A DNA stretch of 64,000 nt. Origin: Diplolepis rosae (lineage: Eukaryota; Arthropoda; Insecta; Hymenoptera; Diplolepididae). Shown here piece after piece: positions 1 through 12,453 of this stretch. Under the pieces are notes generated by a model that had not been told where the DNA came from, ran no database searches, and saw only the letters and a program-made list of their open reading frames with translations. A program made the position numbers and the translations under genes. The stretch's first letter is position 1. Every line of letters starts with the position of its first letter. The stretch lies in assembly GCA_030998225.1 (NCBI GenBank), contig JAPYXD010000161.1, forward strand, positions 1,674,001 to 1,738,000, given 5' to 3'.

Positions 1-255
1 AATATTAAGTTTATACTTTTGATGTCCGAGTTTTTCGGATTATAAGACTGTTATAAAGTGGCAAAATATTACGAGAATATTACTTGAATAGAGTGGCCAA
101 TTAATACGGTAGCACTACGGATTCTAAGACTGATAAAAAGCGGCCAAGTAATGCGCGAGTTCTTCGGACTCTGACTTTAAGTAAGGTGGCCAAGTAATGC
201 GCGAGTTCAATGGACCTCAGGACTGATATAAATACATAAGTGGCCGCGTAATGCG
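1..255. repeat. Degenerate tandem repeat, unit about 50-60 bp
   Basis: Units built around the motif gtggccaagtaatgcgcgag, followed by a ttcggact / ctaagactgat stretch, recur near 50, 90, 145, 190 and 240. The first unit is the most decayed. The array overlaps the palindrome at 85-324. Confidence 0.6.
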
Positions 256-324
256 CATTACTTGGCCGCTTTTTATCAGTCTTAGAATCCGCAGTGCTAC
301 CGTATTAATTGGCCACTCTATTCA
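85..324. mobile_element. Palindromic MITE-like hairpin
   Basis: Positions 85-157 are an almost exact inverted copy of 254-324: tgaatagagtggccaatta at the left, its complement at the right, with one clear mismatch (cta/ctg). The loop contains the tandem motif of the flanking array. No coding capacity and no clear target duplication. Confidence 0.7.
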
Positions 325-923
325 CTTCAGAGTTCGAATAGCTTAATATTGTATTTCACCGGGTTCCAATTATTAAGAATCAGAGTAGCGTGTCCCTTCG
401 CGGTTTCAAATAACCAGGAAATTAATCTTTGGTGAATTTCCACCTTAGTTGCATTTTACTTTCTATATCCACAAAAATGTATCTTTTTTACGTCGTCGGG
501 ACCGTATTGAGTGCCTTCCCTTACAGAGTTTTTCGAACATGTGGTAGGGATCTGCTTTTCTCGGACGCTTGAGCACATAGAAATCTCAAGTGCCAGGGAC
601 ATTAAAATAAGTTTTGACTGCATTTTAATTCCTAGGCATTAAAAGGAATTCAAAAGTTACATTCTTGATTCCGTTTGGTTTCGTTTGCATTTGATATTAG
701 TTCTTTCTATCATAACTTGGCGGAGTTGATGCTTATTTTCACTTTTTTAAGTACCCTCCTAAAAGACATGGTAGTGGACGTACTGTGGTCGCTTTTGTCG
801 TCGTCGCTGTCGTTGTTACTAAGTCACGTGTTATTACTGTTGAGGTTAGCAAATTGAATTCGTCAAAATGAGATAATTCGTTCGTTAGAGATTAATCTTG
901 ATGACTAGGTCCTGTTACAATAC
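325..923. other. No recognisable feature
   Basis: AT-rich DNA. The only open frame (675-857, plus strand) encodes a Ser/Leu-rich low-complexity peptide that I do not believe is a gene. Confidence 0.4.
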
Positions 924-1250
924 TTAATCTGAAGAGAAACTTGAATGAATCCCGCTAGTTTTTTCTGAATTTTCACTTGATATACTTTGATTATTAGTTA
1001 GTGTCTTGTCTATACTTGAATTATCTAACTTAAGATTGTTAACTAATTCTTGTTCTGAAGGAATTGGGTCAGGGATATTTTGGCATTTATTATCAGCTAA
1101 ATATTCTCTATTTTTAACTGGTTTTATTTTTAAAGAACCTTTTTGATTGAGATCTACTATTTTTGCAAGCTGACTATCTTGTTTAGCTTGACTACGTGTA
1201 ATAACTTTTGGGGTAGATTCTAAAGGGATATTGGTTTTTGACATTGTCAT
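924..1250 (-). CDS. Unrecognised 108-aa ORF, hydrophilic
   Basis: This open frame encodes a Ser/Asn/Lys/Glu-rich, probably disordered peptide. It starts MTMSKTNIPLESTPKVITRS and has no domain I recognise. A TRSQ-type motif (residues 18-21) is often seen near the N-terminus of LTR-retrotransposon polyproteins, so it could be the 5' scrap of such an element, but no protease or reverse transcriptase follows. The upstream DNA (plus-strand side above 1250) is AT-rich with a TATA-like tataaat. It could equally be a chance ORF. Function unknown. Confidence 0.25.
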   Translation of the reverse strand: MTMSKTNIPLESTPKVITRSQAKQDSQLAKIVDLNQKGSLKIKPVKNREYLADNKCQNIPDPIPSEQELVNNLKLDNSSIDKTLTNNQSISSENSEKTSGIHSSFSSD

Positions 1251-1531
1251 TATAAATTTACAATATCTTTTATTGAGCGTTGTCTTCGATTATTTATTGT
1301 TATTTTAATTATCAATTATTATAACAATATATAAAATTTGTTCTTAAAAAAAAAATAAGATGAGGATGGTAAAATTTAATTTCAATTTGTTTATTTATTT
1401 TTAATAACAATAAAATTTAAAATGAAATTCGTATTTGTTCATTAGGAAATAAAATAATGATATGAAGATATAATTATATCAAATATTGAAATTAAATTAA
1501 TAATCGTTGAATTGGTTGTAAATTTATAATG

Positions 1532-1756
1532 TTAACACTAAACCTACCGACATATGATATATACCTATTTCTACCGATGTCAGTCAAATGACCGCTTTTG
1601 AAATAAACATTATAGTCTTTTCCAGTTCATTGTAATTAATTCAGAATTTAGCATAAACAATAAACACAAAATAATTATCATATAATAATTAAAAGACATT
1701 TATTTTTCGGGCGGTCAAAAGCGGTCATTTGACCGCTCTGGTAGGTTTAGTGTTAA
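1532..1756. mobile_element. Non-autonomous piggyBac-type MITE (217 bp plus TTAA duplications)
   Basis: TTAA target duplications at 1532-1535 and 1753-1756 flank perfect 13-bp terminal inverted repeats, CACTAAACCTACC and its complement. Subterminal inverted motifs aatgaccgcttttg and aaaagcggtcattt lie inside. TTAA duplication is the signature of the piggyBac superfamily. There is no ORF, so it would need a transposase supplied in trans. Confidence 0.85.
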
Positions 1757-2374
1757 ATAATAAATTTCTAAAAATTATAACAATATTTTTCTTTACCAAC
1801 TGCATGTGCCCTTCAAAATAATTTATCTTGCTACCCTTTTTTTATTTATAAATTGTTTATAAGAATTAAACAAATTTGTTTATAACAATGATCATATAGG
1901 ATTCGAAATATACATAAATTATTTTAATTATATTAAAGAAGTTAGACTTGAGTACAAATCTTTGGTCAATTTTTTGCAAAAATTATTTTGTTAATTAACA
2001 GTGTAAATAAAAGTTATAAACAATCCAATCACAAGCACTTCAAACTTTGCCTCACCCAAATGATCGTAATCAAAGGTGACCGTTCAACGAATCTAAAAAG
2101 GACTTATACTCTCGTGTGCTCTTTTTTTTGTTTGTTTAAACTTACATTGAAGCTTAGTAAACAAATTAGAATAATTTTTAAATAAAATAGGTTGTTTTAA
2201 TCACTTAGGCTATTAAATCATTGAGGTTATATTATATTAATATTTTTGAGTGACGTTACGCATTGCGCAGTATCCTGCTGTGTGTGACGTAGTTATGTTC
2301 TTCTCAATTTCTAGATGGTTTTCTCTTCCTTAGTAACTTCCCCAGATTTCTCTCTAGACCTAGCCTGTGCCTAT

Positions 2375-2434
2375 AGTACATTCTAATAGGTCGCAGGACG
2401 TGACAGTACATTCTAATACGTCGCGGGGCGTGAC
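2375..2434. repeat. Two-copy 30-bp tandem repeat
   Basis: Units at 2375-2404 and 2405-2434 start agtacattctaata and end acgtgac or gcgtgac, differing at about three positions. Confidence 0.75.
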
Positions 2435-4185
2435 ACTGTTTTGATTAGAATTAAAAAAAAAAATACTTAGCCAACGTTTCAGCGTTCACCCGTGACGCAG
2501 AACACGTCCACTACGGACATCAGCAAGAGACTGAAAAAGTTACGATATGTCTGAAACATGAATATAAAGCTTCAAATTCTTTTAGTTTCTTAAATTTGAT
2601 ATCTTATTTGCCGGTAACTTCTAGCGATTATCATGCACTCCCATTTAGTTTGGTAATTTTTAAAACGAATTTCTCTTAGTGTAATAAATTCATAAAAATT
2701 TCCCTTAACTTCTTCCTATATTTTGCATTATTATTTGAATATTTTGAACTTTGTGTAAAAGTTTTCAAAAACTTTCATTTCATCTCATTATCGAAAAACT
2801 AATTTTTTAAATCCTTTTAGATGATTTATAAAGTTGAAAAATTGAAAGATAATAAAGAAATGTACAAATTTAATAAAATCCAAGAGACTTTTAAACGAAA
2901 GACTAGCCAAACATTTTCGAAATTAGGAAATTTGGTTCAAAAATTTGATAGGGTACTGAGAATAAAACATTGAAAATAGACATAATTTTAGATACCGAAA
3001 GTTGAACAACTTTTGAAAATAAAATTGATTTAAAGTTTTGAAAATATGAAAACCAAATGTTCCAATCAATTATGTTATTGATAAGTGAATGGTTTGAAAA
3101 CTTCAAATGTTGGGGATAGAATAGATTATTAGAAAATGGATAAGATGGAAAACTAGTATATAACTGTGGGTCTGAATTTCTTATACAATAAAAAATTAAA
3201 ATCATAAAAACTTACACCCCTTGAAATCAACTATCGAGAGTTAAATGTACTGCATCTATTTCAAAGTTTAAAAAGTTTTAATTGGAAACGTATATATGTT
3301 CTGAAGCCTTAAAAGAATTTTCATAGAAAAAAATTCAGGTTTCCAATGAACAAAGTAATATTTCCCCCAAAAAAACAGAATCGAATTTCTTAGATAATCA
3401 AAACTTTAACACATTCACATTGATTGATGATTGAACCGCGAATGGAAAGTAGAAATTTAGATGAAAGCAACAAAGACAGGAAATAAGTAGCAGAAAAGTT
3501 CAATTTGTTTGACATGCAATTTGCGTTTAGATTAAAAAATATCATTTCGAAGTGGAATAAAATTATGGAATTCATTCAAATTAAAAGTTAAGCAATCAGT
3601 TTGAGGTCAAGCTCTCCTTCCAAAACTACGAAATTGAAACGCCGAGATTTTCTTTCGAGTAAATCGTTTGCAAATGAAAAGACGAAGTAGCACGAAAGGC
3701 GATAGATAGATTTGAATAATTCATTCCTAGAATAGTTCCAGGTAGGGCTCACTTTCAACTTATACCCTTTATATGAGAATTCGTGAAATTTCAGAATGAG
3801 AGACAATATACCGTTGCCTATTACTATTACTGTTCAGCCCGACGCAGTCGTTCTTGCAAATCAGCAAATTATTTCTTTTGATGTCTTGCATGTAACATTA
3901 ATTACGGTTGCACTTAACTGACATTTCTGCGATTTATATAACCAGCGGAATTCATTTTAAGTTGATTATAAGAAAGAAAATTCATTTTTAAAGTTAAGTG
4001 AACTGCAGGAACACAGGTAAATAAAATAAAAGCACTAGTTGAATCAAGGAATATTCTTAGTACATTTCAAAACTTTATTAACTTTCAAGTAGACACTAAC
4101 TTACTATTTTTATATACACACTTACGTACAATCACATGCCCCCCTCTACACTACACATACGCTCGTTTAGGCAGTATTCAAAATT
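2435..4185. other. AT-rich stretch with no supported gene
   Basis: Several short minus-strand open frames (2903-3205, 3390-3575, 3588-3806) encode Phe/Leu/Ser-rich peptides, as expected by chance in AT-rich DNA. No domain, repeat or transposon end was recognised. Confidence 0.45.
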
Positions 4186-4190
4186 ATTCT

Positions 4191-4270
4191 TAAAGCCGCG
4201 GATTCGAACCCTCTCTATTCTTATAATTAACGCATTACTAACCTAACGACTAAGCCCCCGGCTGTACACG
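4191..4270 (-). other. Degenerate tRNA-like sequence (possible SINE head or tRNA pseudogene)
   Basis: On the minus strand an A-box-like agccgggggcttagtcgtta is followed about 35 bp later by a B-box-like agggttcgaatcc, the spacing and order of RNA polymerase III internal promoters. The T-stem does not pair fully and no acceptor stem is evident, so a working tRNA is unlikely. A related sequence occurs at 58931-59028. Confidence 0.35.
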
Positions 4271-4860
4271 CTTGGAATAAGAGAATGAAAATAGCGCTTA
4301 TAACCTGCAACTACATTAGTGATACTTTATACAGGTTATGATTCCTTTAATTTTTGTTTTCAAGAGTAAAATGAACGTATGTTCAGAATCTAGAAAATTT
4401 GAGTTTTTCGAATTCCAAAAATATGATGAAACTTTTGAATCAAGAAAATGATCTCATAACGAAATCCAAGACCGTGTTCAAAAAATCTCCATTTTTCTCA
4501 GATAAGATCAAATTTTAATGGGAATAAAGAATAAAGGTTATGTTGTATGTAATGAACCTAACCTTAACCACAAATATTACAAGTAGGGATTCTCTAGTCG
4601 GGGCCCCGCCAGATACAAATAGATTTTCCATACTTAAACGAAACAAGGAATTTCTCACTGGCACTTGACAGGGCCCCTATCAGTTTTTCTTGGCTTAGAA
4701 ATACTAGTCGGGTGCTAAAAGTGACTCTACCCGTTTTTCCTATATTAGGAAATTCTAGTCCGGGCCCCACTAGAACCCAACTTGCAATAAGAAAAGATAG
4801 GGAAATTTCTACACGGGTTAATGAGAACCAGTAAAATTAGAGCCTATAAGTTACTTTTTG

Positions 4861-5079
4861 CACGGGAAATAAATTTACTTGATTTAAGAACATAATTAAT
4901 TGGAGCGGACAAAATGGTTTTATCCAACAAATTAATTGACTCAATTTAGATAAAATTTACTCGAGTTAAGCATGTGCAGTTTGGATGAAGTAAATCTCAT
5001 TTTGATTGAATTAATTTCGTTATTTAATAAAGCTAACTAATTATGATCCTGGGTCAAGTACATTTTATTTCCCGTGTTT
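4861..5079. mobile_element. MITE-like element with imperfect inverted ends
   Basis: The left end cacgggaaataaatttacttg matches the complement of the right end caagtacattttatttcccgtg. A second inverted match (cataattaatt, aactaattatg) lies about 30 bp inside. About 219 bp, no ORF. Confidence 0.55.
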
Positions 5080-6640
5080 TTTTTTATCAGCAGAAGTTTA
5101 ATTTTAAAGGTGGAAATGGAAAGGGTGGTTTTCACATTTCAAGTAGAAGCACATCATAAATTATAAAGATTCAAGCTATTTATTTGGTTTTTTATTGACG
5201 ATTGAGATCGTGCAATTCAAATTTGAGATTAGGATTACAAAATTCAAGATAACAGATTCAATATGGCTACCACCCCTTGTAATTATTTTTCATACTTCTA
5301 TAAGTCTGCAAAGTTTCATTAAAATCGGCGAATAACGCCAGCATAACTTTATAGAATCATTTAAAACATTTTTTACGTGATGGTTTTTTGAAAATGAATG
5401 CATTCAAAACAATTCAAAACCATTTTTTTGAAAATAAAAATGATTTTTCTTTGAAATATTGCGATACGATAAAGAACCTGCAAAAGGGTTCCGTGATTTC
5501 TCTAAAGAAATTTTTTATATATAGTCACTTGATCGATGTAAGTGTCAAATATTAATTTGAGCATGTGTAAAACCCAGAAGCATAACATTTGAAACTATAG
5601 TAAGAAAATTTGCACATTGCATAAATCTCGTTTTATCTCCATGCTATTTTTACCTCATTCTGCTTCGTAGAATCCCATTTTTCTGCGGTACACTTTCCCC
5701 TATCTCCTTTTGTCTGGTCTTCTTTTACCATCATATAATTTTTTCCCCCATTTCTTTTGCCTTGATTTTATCATATTTCCGTGTTTTTAATTAGATTTAA
5801 AATTTTCCACTATATTTCCATTTTGGAATCTAATTTTTATCACAATAATGTTAAGTAGTACAACTTCACTGATTAAGTCCCAAAGAAATATTGTAGTTTC
5901 TTGTAAAATTCATTGTAAATCGCTAGAATATATGTCACTTTTCAATAAAAAGATATAAATGTTTTTTTATAAATTACTGCAAGTCGCGGGAATTTACAGA
6001 AAAAAATCAATAACAGAAAATTAAAGGAAATAACAGTTCTTTGCTAACATTCGAATAACTTTTCGAAATTTAACAAGTTAGGAAATTCAATGAACACAAA
6101 ACTAAAAAAATTCAAAATTTCACTTCGAAAATGACGGTGTCTTTAGATTTTTTATTATATTTCCATGCTATTACCATCATTTTAAAATAGGTGACCGGGC
6201 GGACAATTTTATAACTCATACGTCGCTCAAGTTAGAAAAATTTGGTAACCTTCAAACAAGAAATACTTTTCTGCTTATATGTAGAATTATGCATGAATAA
6301 AGTCAAGAAGTTATTAATATTGGGCCAGTATTGGTCTGTACCTAATATCAGACTAGACTACAAATGATTGATATCAGAAATAATTATTAACGAATTCCTT
6401 TAGTTACTACTTCTCAATTTTAGTTTGTGAATTTATAGTTGGGGACAGATTACTGAGCGATGGTTGTATTTCAATTTTGTATTTTTGAGCAAAAGCACCT
6501 GAAATTTTGTTACCCTACGGAAACTTACTCCGATGTAAGTAGTTTATTGTCATATTTATTTTCAAAAATACATTGAATAGAGAAAATACGTAAAACTGCT
6601 GGGACTTAAATTTCCCAATTTTTTGACAACGACCCACATA
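5080..6640. other. AT-rich stretch, nothing recognised
   Basis: No open frame with a domain, no strong inverted repeat and no transposon end were seen here. Confidence 0.4.
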
Positions 6641-6654
6641 CTACATATGAAGAT

Positions 6655-7090
6655 TCTTAGATCCAAAGAAATGTATTCAATTGATTCAATTTCTTTGTAT
6701 CAAACAATTTGTTACCCAATTCAATTAAAGATTTTTTAGAAGCATGAAACGCGTGCTTTGATTCAAAGAAATAATTCATTTCATAGGCATTTGTTCAATA
6801 CAAAGAAATATTTCTTTGCTTGTAAATGTGAGCGAATCAACTCAACCGAATCATGTCTTTGAAACGAAGTACCTAGTTTATTTGAATCTTATTTTCGCAT
6901 TCAAAGAAATATTTATTGGATTCAATAAGACACATTTTTTTAATTCAACAAGACGCATTTGAATCCAATGATTTATCCATGGATGAATCAAGCTTTAGGT
7001 TTATTTGAATCAAGGAAATATTAATTTAATTGAGGCATTCATTAATTAATTTAGGAAGATATTTATTCGATTCAAAGAGTTAATACATGT
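6655..7090. repeat. Degenerate attcaaagaaatattt motif cluster
   Basis: The motif attcaaagaaat, or its complement atttctttgaat, recurs about ten times in both orientations, with gaatcaa spacers. A similar cluster lies at 13850-14235. No ORF. It may be a decayed foldback or MITE family. Confidence 0.45.
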
Positions 7091-7954
7091 ATATCAATGA
7101 TACTTTTTCCATGATCTATAATGAAGACACCAAATACATAAAACCCAGAAAATACATATGTTAAAATGAAAATACTTTCTCAAAATATCAGATTTTCAGC
7201 AAATTCATAGTTCAAACATTATTTCTTTAAAAAATTATTCGTTATTAATCATAGTTTATCATTATTATTGGAAATTATCATTCAAAAAGATCAAAAAGTG
7301 GGGAAATTTCACTCTGAAATCCATATTTTCATTGTTCTCAATGTAAAATCAACAAGAAAATAAACCTCAAATGTCAATTGAGGTTGGATTTCATATTTGA
7401 CTAATTAAAATATGTTTAAAGTGATTTGCCTAATATTTCATTAGATAGATATCTTCTATGAATTTAAAACAATCAAATACTTACCACATTTCTTAAAAAT
7501 ATTGACAGCACTGACACGCGCGTTCGGTTATTAGGCAAAACGAATATTCATTGACCTAATAACCGGATTTAAAATATTTAATTAAAGGAAAATGTTTCTT
7601 AATTTTGAAAAATATTATGGTTTATATAAAGCATTTGACTTTAATGTAACACGTATTAAAGTGACAAATGAAGGTAAATTTAAATGTTATTTTGAAGAAA
7701 TTTTTCTGTGAAAAAAGGAACGCTTCCACTCCGTTATTTGCTTAACAAAGACAACGCGTCAGTTAGTTTATAGGGCAGATTTCGCTACATTTCGACCAGC
7801 CTTGTGCTTCAGTAGAGAAATTTTTTTTCTTGGCGAAGTTTTAATTTCTAATTCAAAAAATTTTTCACTTTAGAAAGTGTACGTTTCGAGGTTTGTATAC
7901 GGTACACCAAAATAGCGACAAGCCATTCATAAATCTCTAATTCTGAGAAAAATT

Positions 7955-8008
7955 CATGGCTCTGTCCGGCTATTGGGTACTGTCCGGCTATTGGTGCTTT
8001 TACCTTAA
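7955..8008. repeat. Solo transposon end with repeated ctgtccggctattgg motif
   Basis: Two copies of ctgtccggctattgg are followed by tgcttttaccttaac. Read on the minus strand this gives aaggtaaaagcaccaatagc, the same plan as the ends of the element at 9593-11642 (aaggtaaatgtaccagtcc). I could not find the partner end upstream, although related ttattaggc / cctaataacc motifs occur at 7528-7563. Confidence 0.35.
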
Positions 8009-8205
8009 CTCATCATATTATTAAGCCTCCAAGTGATACATAATAATTAACGTTTGATCCTGCACAGAGTACCAATATCTGCATTCGATACTATTTTGCA
8101 CAAAACGTGCTTTGGTTCTGTGGCTGTCTCGAATGAATAATAATAATGATAATAATAATAATGACAGATATAGCATAAACCACTTTGCCAGAAAAACACT
8201 CGAAA

Positions 8206-8433
8206 TTCTACACAGAGAAAAATGGATGTTTAGAATTAACATCTAGATGCTTAACTATGGGACAGCCATCTTATATGTTTAGTTGTAATATCTAGATATT
8301 CAGCTGTAATATCTGAGATGTTAAATTATGTAGAGATTAATATCTTGGATATTACAGTTGAACATCTAGATATTACAATTGAACATATAAGATGGCTGCC
8401 CATAGTTGAACATTCATTTTTCTCCGTGTAGAA
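8206..8433. mobile_element. Palindromic MITE (228 bp)
   Basis: The inverted ends ttctacacagagaaaaatg and catttttctccgtgtagaa enclose a nearly complete palindrome containing several copies of atatctagat / tctagatatt. No ORF. Ends of the type acacagagaaaaa recur in this window. Confidence 0.7.
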
Positions 8434-9400
8434 CACGACTACAAAAATAACGCGTTAATTTTTTATAGAGGTTTGTGCTCAGTTTCGACTGTGAAAAGAC
8501 TGATCTACAAAAGCAAAAATAATAATGATGTAGAAAAAAACAAATGACGATCGCTAGCAACTAACGTGTTCAAAGGCATCGAACGCTCCGTGTCAAAGCG
8601 CGCTCCGAACGTTCGATCATATTTAAATTGGCATTACATTAATCAACAATAAAAATGAGAAAAACATTTTTTTGCAAAATTAATCTGGATTTTAGTTCAC
8701 ATTGTCAATGCCTATCGAAAAAATACCATAACGAGTAGAAGTAATTTTTTACCATATTTGAGTGATCTGTTTAAGGAGTATATCATCCTTGAAAATACTA
8801 CCTATTTTGTGCTAAATTTAAATAAACTGATGTCAAGATTGTATACTACTTATATACGTTTCAAAAATCTATTATTTATTCACCCGAGAAATCCTTTTTA
8901 CATTGCACGAAGCATTTGCGCGGTGAAGAATAAATGTGCGCGAGCGAACGGCACAGTTTCGGCACCTCGCGCGACTATGTTTTCGACTGAATTGGATTGT
9001 TCCAAAATGCGGGCGGTTTTTTTTCTCAACGGAATATGAAAGATAATTGAATGAAGTACATGTGGTTTTTTTTCAGTCGAAATCCGATGAAGAAGACATT
9101 TGTTTATCAATTTGTTATAAACAATTATTAAAATTTCACATAAAATTTCAAGTTTTCAAATCGGAAAAAATCATAGTCAATCTATGTTAAATGGCGATTC
9201 CATTGTCACAAAAAACCCAAAAATCGGATAATTAGATCAGCCAGAATTAATTTTACAAAAGTGACAAAAATCTTTAATTGATAATATTATAAACAAAAAA
9301 ATTTTTTGAACGATATCACTTTAGATTTATGTCAGGAATGGTAAACACTATCGTAAAAAATCATTTTGAAGTAGATTTGAATTTTCATCCAATTCGGGTG
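8434..9400. other. No supported gene
   Basis: A GC-richer patch at 8900-9020 gives overlapping open frames on both strands (8758-9039 plus, 8898-9110 minus) without any recognisable domain. The rest is AT-rich. Confidence 0.35.
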
Positions 9401-9969
9401 TTCCGTTTCAGAAATTCTGACCCACATGCAACATATTTTGTAGAATTAAATGTTTATTAGATTTCTTCTAGGAAATATCCGCCTACGTTATCAATATAAA
9501 ATAATTTAAACCAAAAAAAAACAATTTTTTAAAAGAAAGAAATATTTTTTTGAAAAAACTGTAGGTATTTTTTGTTTAAAAAATTTGTTTATAAGGTAAA
9601 TGTACCAGTCCTCGGACAGTTAAGACATCAGAGCGGAAAAAATAATTAACCTTTCCATGAAATTGCTATCTATTGTTCATTTATTATAGTAGAAATATTA
9701 GGGATATCATTTTCTACACAAAAATATACTTGATAATGGTTTTGAGTCATCAATTTTGATAATATAAAAGAATTATGATGATTGATACACGTGTGCCAGT
9801 CCCCGGACAAGAAAATGCATGCTCGAGTCTCCGGACAAGATAATTATTAAAAGTACATTAATTGAAACAATATATAACACGTTTATTTTTGTTTTTAACG
9901 AACTTTTTGATACAATCAATCAATATTTGTGTTAAACAAAAATTATTTCATTATTGAATTACAACGCAT

Positions 9970-10410
9970 ACGAGCGCTAGTCATCGTTAATATCTTCGTC
10001 GATTGCTTTGTCCTTTTCTGTCTTCTTCCTCTTGGTCAGTGTTTAATTCTCAACTGCTTCTGCTTTTCGATTTTCTTGTCTTCGTTTATCCTTTTCAGCC
10101 TTTTCCCCTCTTTTGATCCTTGCTTTCGTTTCGCTTTTTCAATCTGCTTCTCTTTCTTAATCCTCTCAAACTCAGCACGCTCCTCCGTCTTTTTCTTCGC
10201 TTATTCTATTGCTTTCTCCTTCTTAATTTTTGCCAACACTGGTTTTCCTTCTTGTTGCTGTTTTCTCAGCTTTACCCTTTCTTCTTTTTCAAGCTGAATT
10301 GCGAGTTTCTTTTCCTCACGATCTCTATACCATTCCATCCAACCGTCTCCCGTTGCAGCGTAAGGTTGAGAATGTTTGTCAACTTTTTTCTTCTTATTTG
10401 TTGCTTGCGA
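9970..10410 (-). pseudogene. Decayed Lys/Glu-rich coding remnant (possible transposase tail)
   Basis: On the minus strand one frame runs for more than 100 codons with only one internal stop, rich in Lys, Glu, Gln and Arg (for example DREEKKLAIQLEKEE and KKEKQIEKAKRK). This composition predicts a charged helix or coiled coil. A tail of this kind is seen in some pogo/Tigger-like transposases, and the position inside a TA-flanked element fits that, but no DDE or CENP-B helix-turn-helix motif remains. The plus-strand frames over it are its shadows. Confidence 0.35.
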
Positions 10411-10425
10411 TAGTGAAGGGCAAAC

Positions 10426-11122
10426 AATAGTATATTACGTGCCTAGGCGCACAATGAGGGTTATTGCGCGACGAGTGACAATGCTCGCAGGAGGTCGAAG
10501 CCAAGGCGTAGCCGAGACGAATCCGAGGCGCGATCCGTCCTGCGAGCATTGTCGCGAGTCTCGTAATTTCCCAAATTGTGGTGCATTGGCACGTATTCTA
10601 TTTTATGTGACTTCGGTGCGTATACGAGTTTTTACGCTACAGTTGAGAGGAGCGTAATGTTGTGTATTACGATACAGAGGAATCTAATGTAAACTTGAAC
10701 TACGCATGCGCCTATTACGATACATCGGAGCGTAATCTTCTTCTTCTTCGTACAGCGTTGGCACCGTACTGACAAAGCATTGTACATTTGAACTGCGCAT
10801 GCGTCTATTACAATACGCTACTACTACATCAAATCGAGAAATTCAAAATGGCCGGAAGTATTCGCGGAATGTCAAGTGAGATGGGCGATAATCACGGCAA
10901 TTTCGACCTTTTCAGATTGGATTCGAGTGTACGCATAAAAACTCGTATATGCGCCGAAATCACATAAAATAGAATATGTGCCAATGCACACAATTCGGGT
11001 AATTACGAGACTCGCTTAAAATGCTCGCAGCACTGATCGCGCCTCGGCTTTGATCTTCTGCGAGGATTGTCGCTTGTCGCGTAATAACCTTCATTATGCA
11101 CCTAGGCACATAATATACTATT
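10426..11122. mobile_element. GC-rich palindromic MITE, full-length copy (about 697 bp)
   Basis: About 200 bp at each end are inverted copies. The outer end reads aatagtatatta(c/t)gtgcctagg. Internal landmarks are gacaatgctcgcagg, the block attctattttatgtgacttc, and a central segment with gcgcatgcg palindromes and a cttcttcttcttcg tract. Partial copies lie at 25108-25493 and 33545-34022, where the central segment is in the opposite orientation. No coding capacity. It is nested inside the element at 9593-11642. Confidence 0.75.
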
Positions 11123-12453
11123 ACAGCATAAAAAGTCAATAACTTTTCGATTGTCGGCGACTGGCACAACACAAAAAGGTTGCGGCGCTAGTCTTGGTGA
11201 TTGTATCGGAGGACTGGCACATTGGCATGTTACGTGATCCAGTGTCCGGATTATTTATTTATTAACATAAGAATAATAAAATCTTAAAAAAAATAAATAC
11301 ATTGTATGCGAAATTCATTTTTACAAAGTATACATGCATTACTTCTTTCATATCGTAAAAATTGAGGTGTATATTTCCTTATGAAATTCAATCTGTTTCT
11401 AACGAAAACAGTAAGCGCGTAATATTTTCTGAGAAATAATTGACATCGACTTACACAATATTGATTTTTTTTAAGCTATTGCTCAAGAAAACAAAATGTT
11501 TCATGTCATCTTTACTTCTTAACTACAGCTTACTTAAAAAAAAATTTCAGTAAAATTTATTAATTATTCATTTAACAAAAGTTGGAAACGATTGACTTCG
11601 TCCGGACTCTGGCACATGTCCGAGGACTAGTACATTTACCTTATAATTTAAAGGTTTGCCATAGTTGTTATGATAACATATTTTTTAAACTTGAAACATA
11701 TTTCATATAATTAAATGTTTATTGGATTCCTCCTAGGAAATATTCGCCTGCATTATGAATATGGAATAATATAGACCAAACAAACCATTTCTTTAAAAGA
11801 AAGAAGTATTTGTTTGAAAAAGCTGTGGTATTTTTCGTTTAAAAATTTTGTTTATTCTGTTTAAACGTTTGGCATAGTTGTTATCATTACATGTTTTTTA
11901 AACTTGAAACATATTTTCTATAAAATTGAAAATTTATCATTCTCGTTCTAAGAAACATTCGCTCTCATTATCAACTTGAAATGTATCATTCCAAACAAAT
12001 ATTCGTCCCACCATAGTATACATTTTTTTCTATTCAACTGTTTGTCATAGTTGATATAAAAATACATATACATACTTTCAAATGTGGAATATATTTCATA
12101 GGGTTGAAGATTTATCAGTCTCTTGAAGGAGATATTCGTTTTGATTCACAATATTCATTAAACTATAACGTATAGATATAATAAAAATGTATACTAAATA
12201 TTAATTAATGGTTATATTATATATTTATCAATAATCATAATTATAATAATTTAAAAAAATATTTTATGAATAATTTATAAAAAGAGTTGATTTATTTTTA
12301 CTTGAGTGAGGCTCAAAAGCTCTAGTCGCGACACTTACTCTCACAAGTTCTGAATAACTCTTGCAGTCACTATATAAGAAAGTTCCAAGTTTTAGGTCTC
12401 AGGATTGTAAACGAGCGTGTGCGTGATTCGAAGAAAGCGTATCGTTCTATATA

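Larger units (their letters stand above)
9593..11642. mobile_element. TA-flanked DNA transposon remnant, about 2.05 kb
   Basis: The left end aggtaaatgtaccagtcc(t)cggaca is matched at the right by tgtccgaggactagtacatttacct, both flanked by TA. The motif ccagtc(t/c)ccggacaa repeats just inside the left end (near 9796 and 9826), and related ccggact motifs sit near the right end. TA flanks and subterminal repeats suggest the Tc1/mariner/pogo group. The element holds a decayed charged coding remnant (9970-10410) and a nested MITE (10426-11122). Confidence 0.65.
9400..12200. repeat. Tandem array of about 200-bp units, split by a transposon
   Basis: Units at about 9400-9592, 11643-11870, 11870-12050 and 12040-12200 share the order: acatatttt, a gaattaaatg / tttat stretch, ctaggaaatattcg, a poly-purine block, then ttgtttat and a catagttgtta motif. 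The first and second units are separated by the element at 9593-11642, inserted at a TA between them. The units are well diverged, so the array is old. Confidence 0.65.

Noticed and set aside
6655..7090. CRISPR-like array of repeated caaagaaat words
   Set aside because: Spacing is irregular, repeats occur in both orientations and are degenerate, and the DNA is clearly eukaryotic.
10376..10657. Open frames in the GC-rich MITE, plus strand
   Set aside because: They fall in palindromic non-coding repeat sequence and are not kept in the other two copies.
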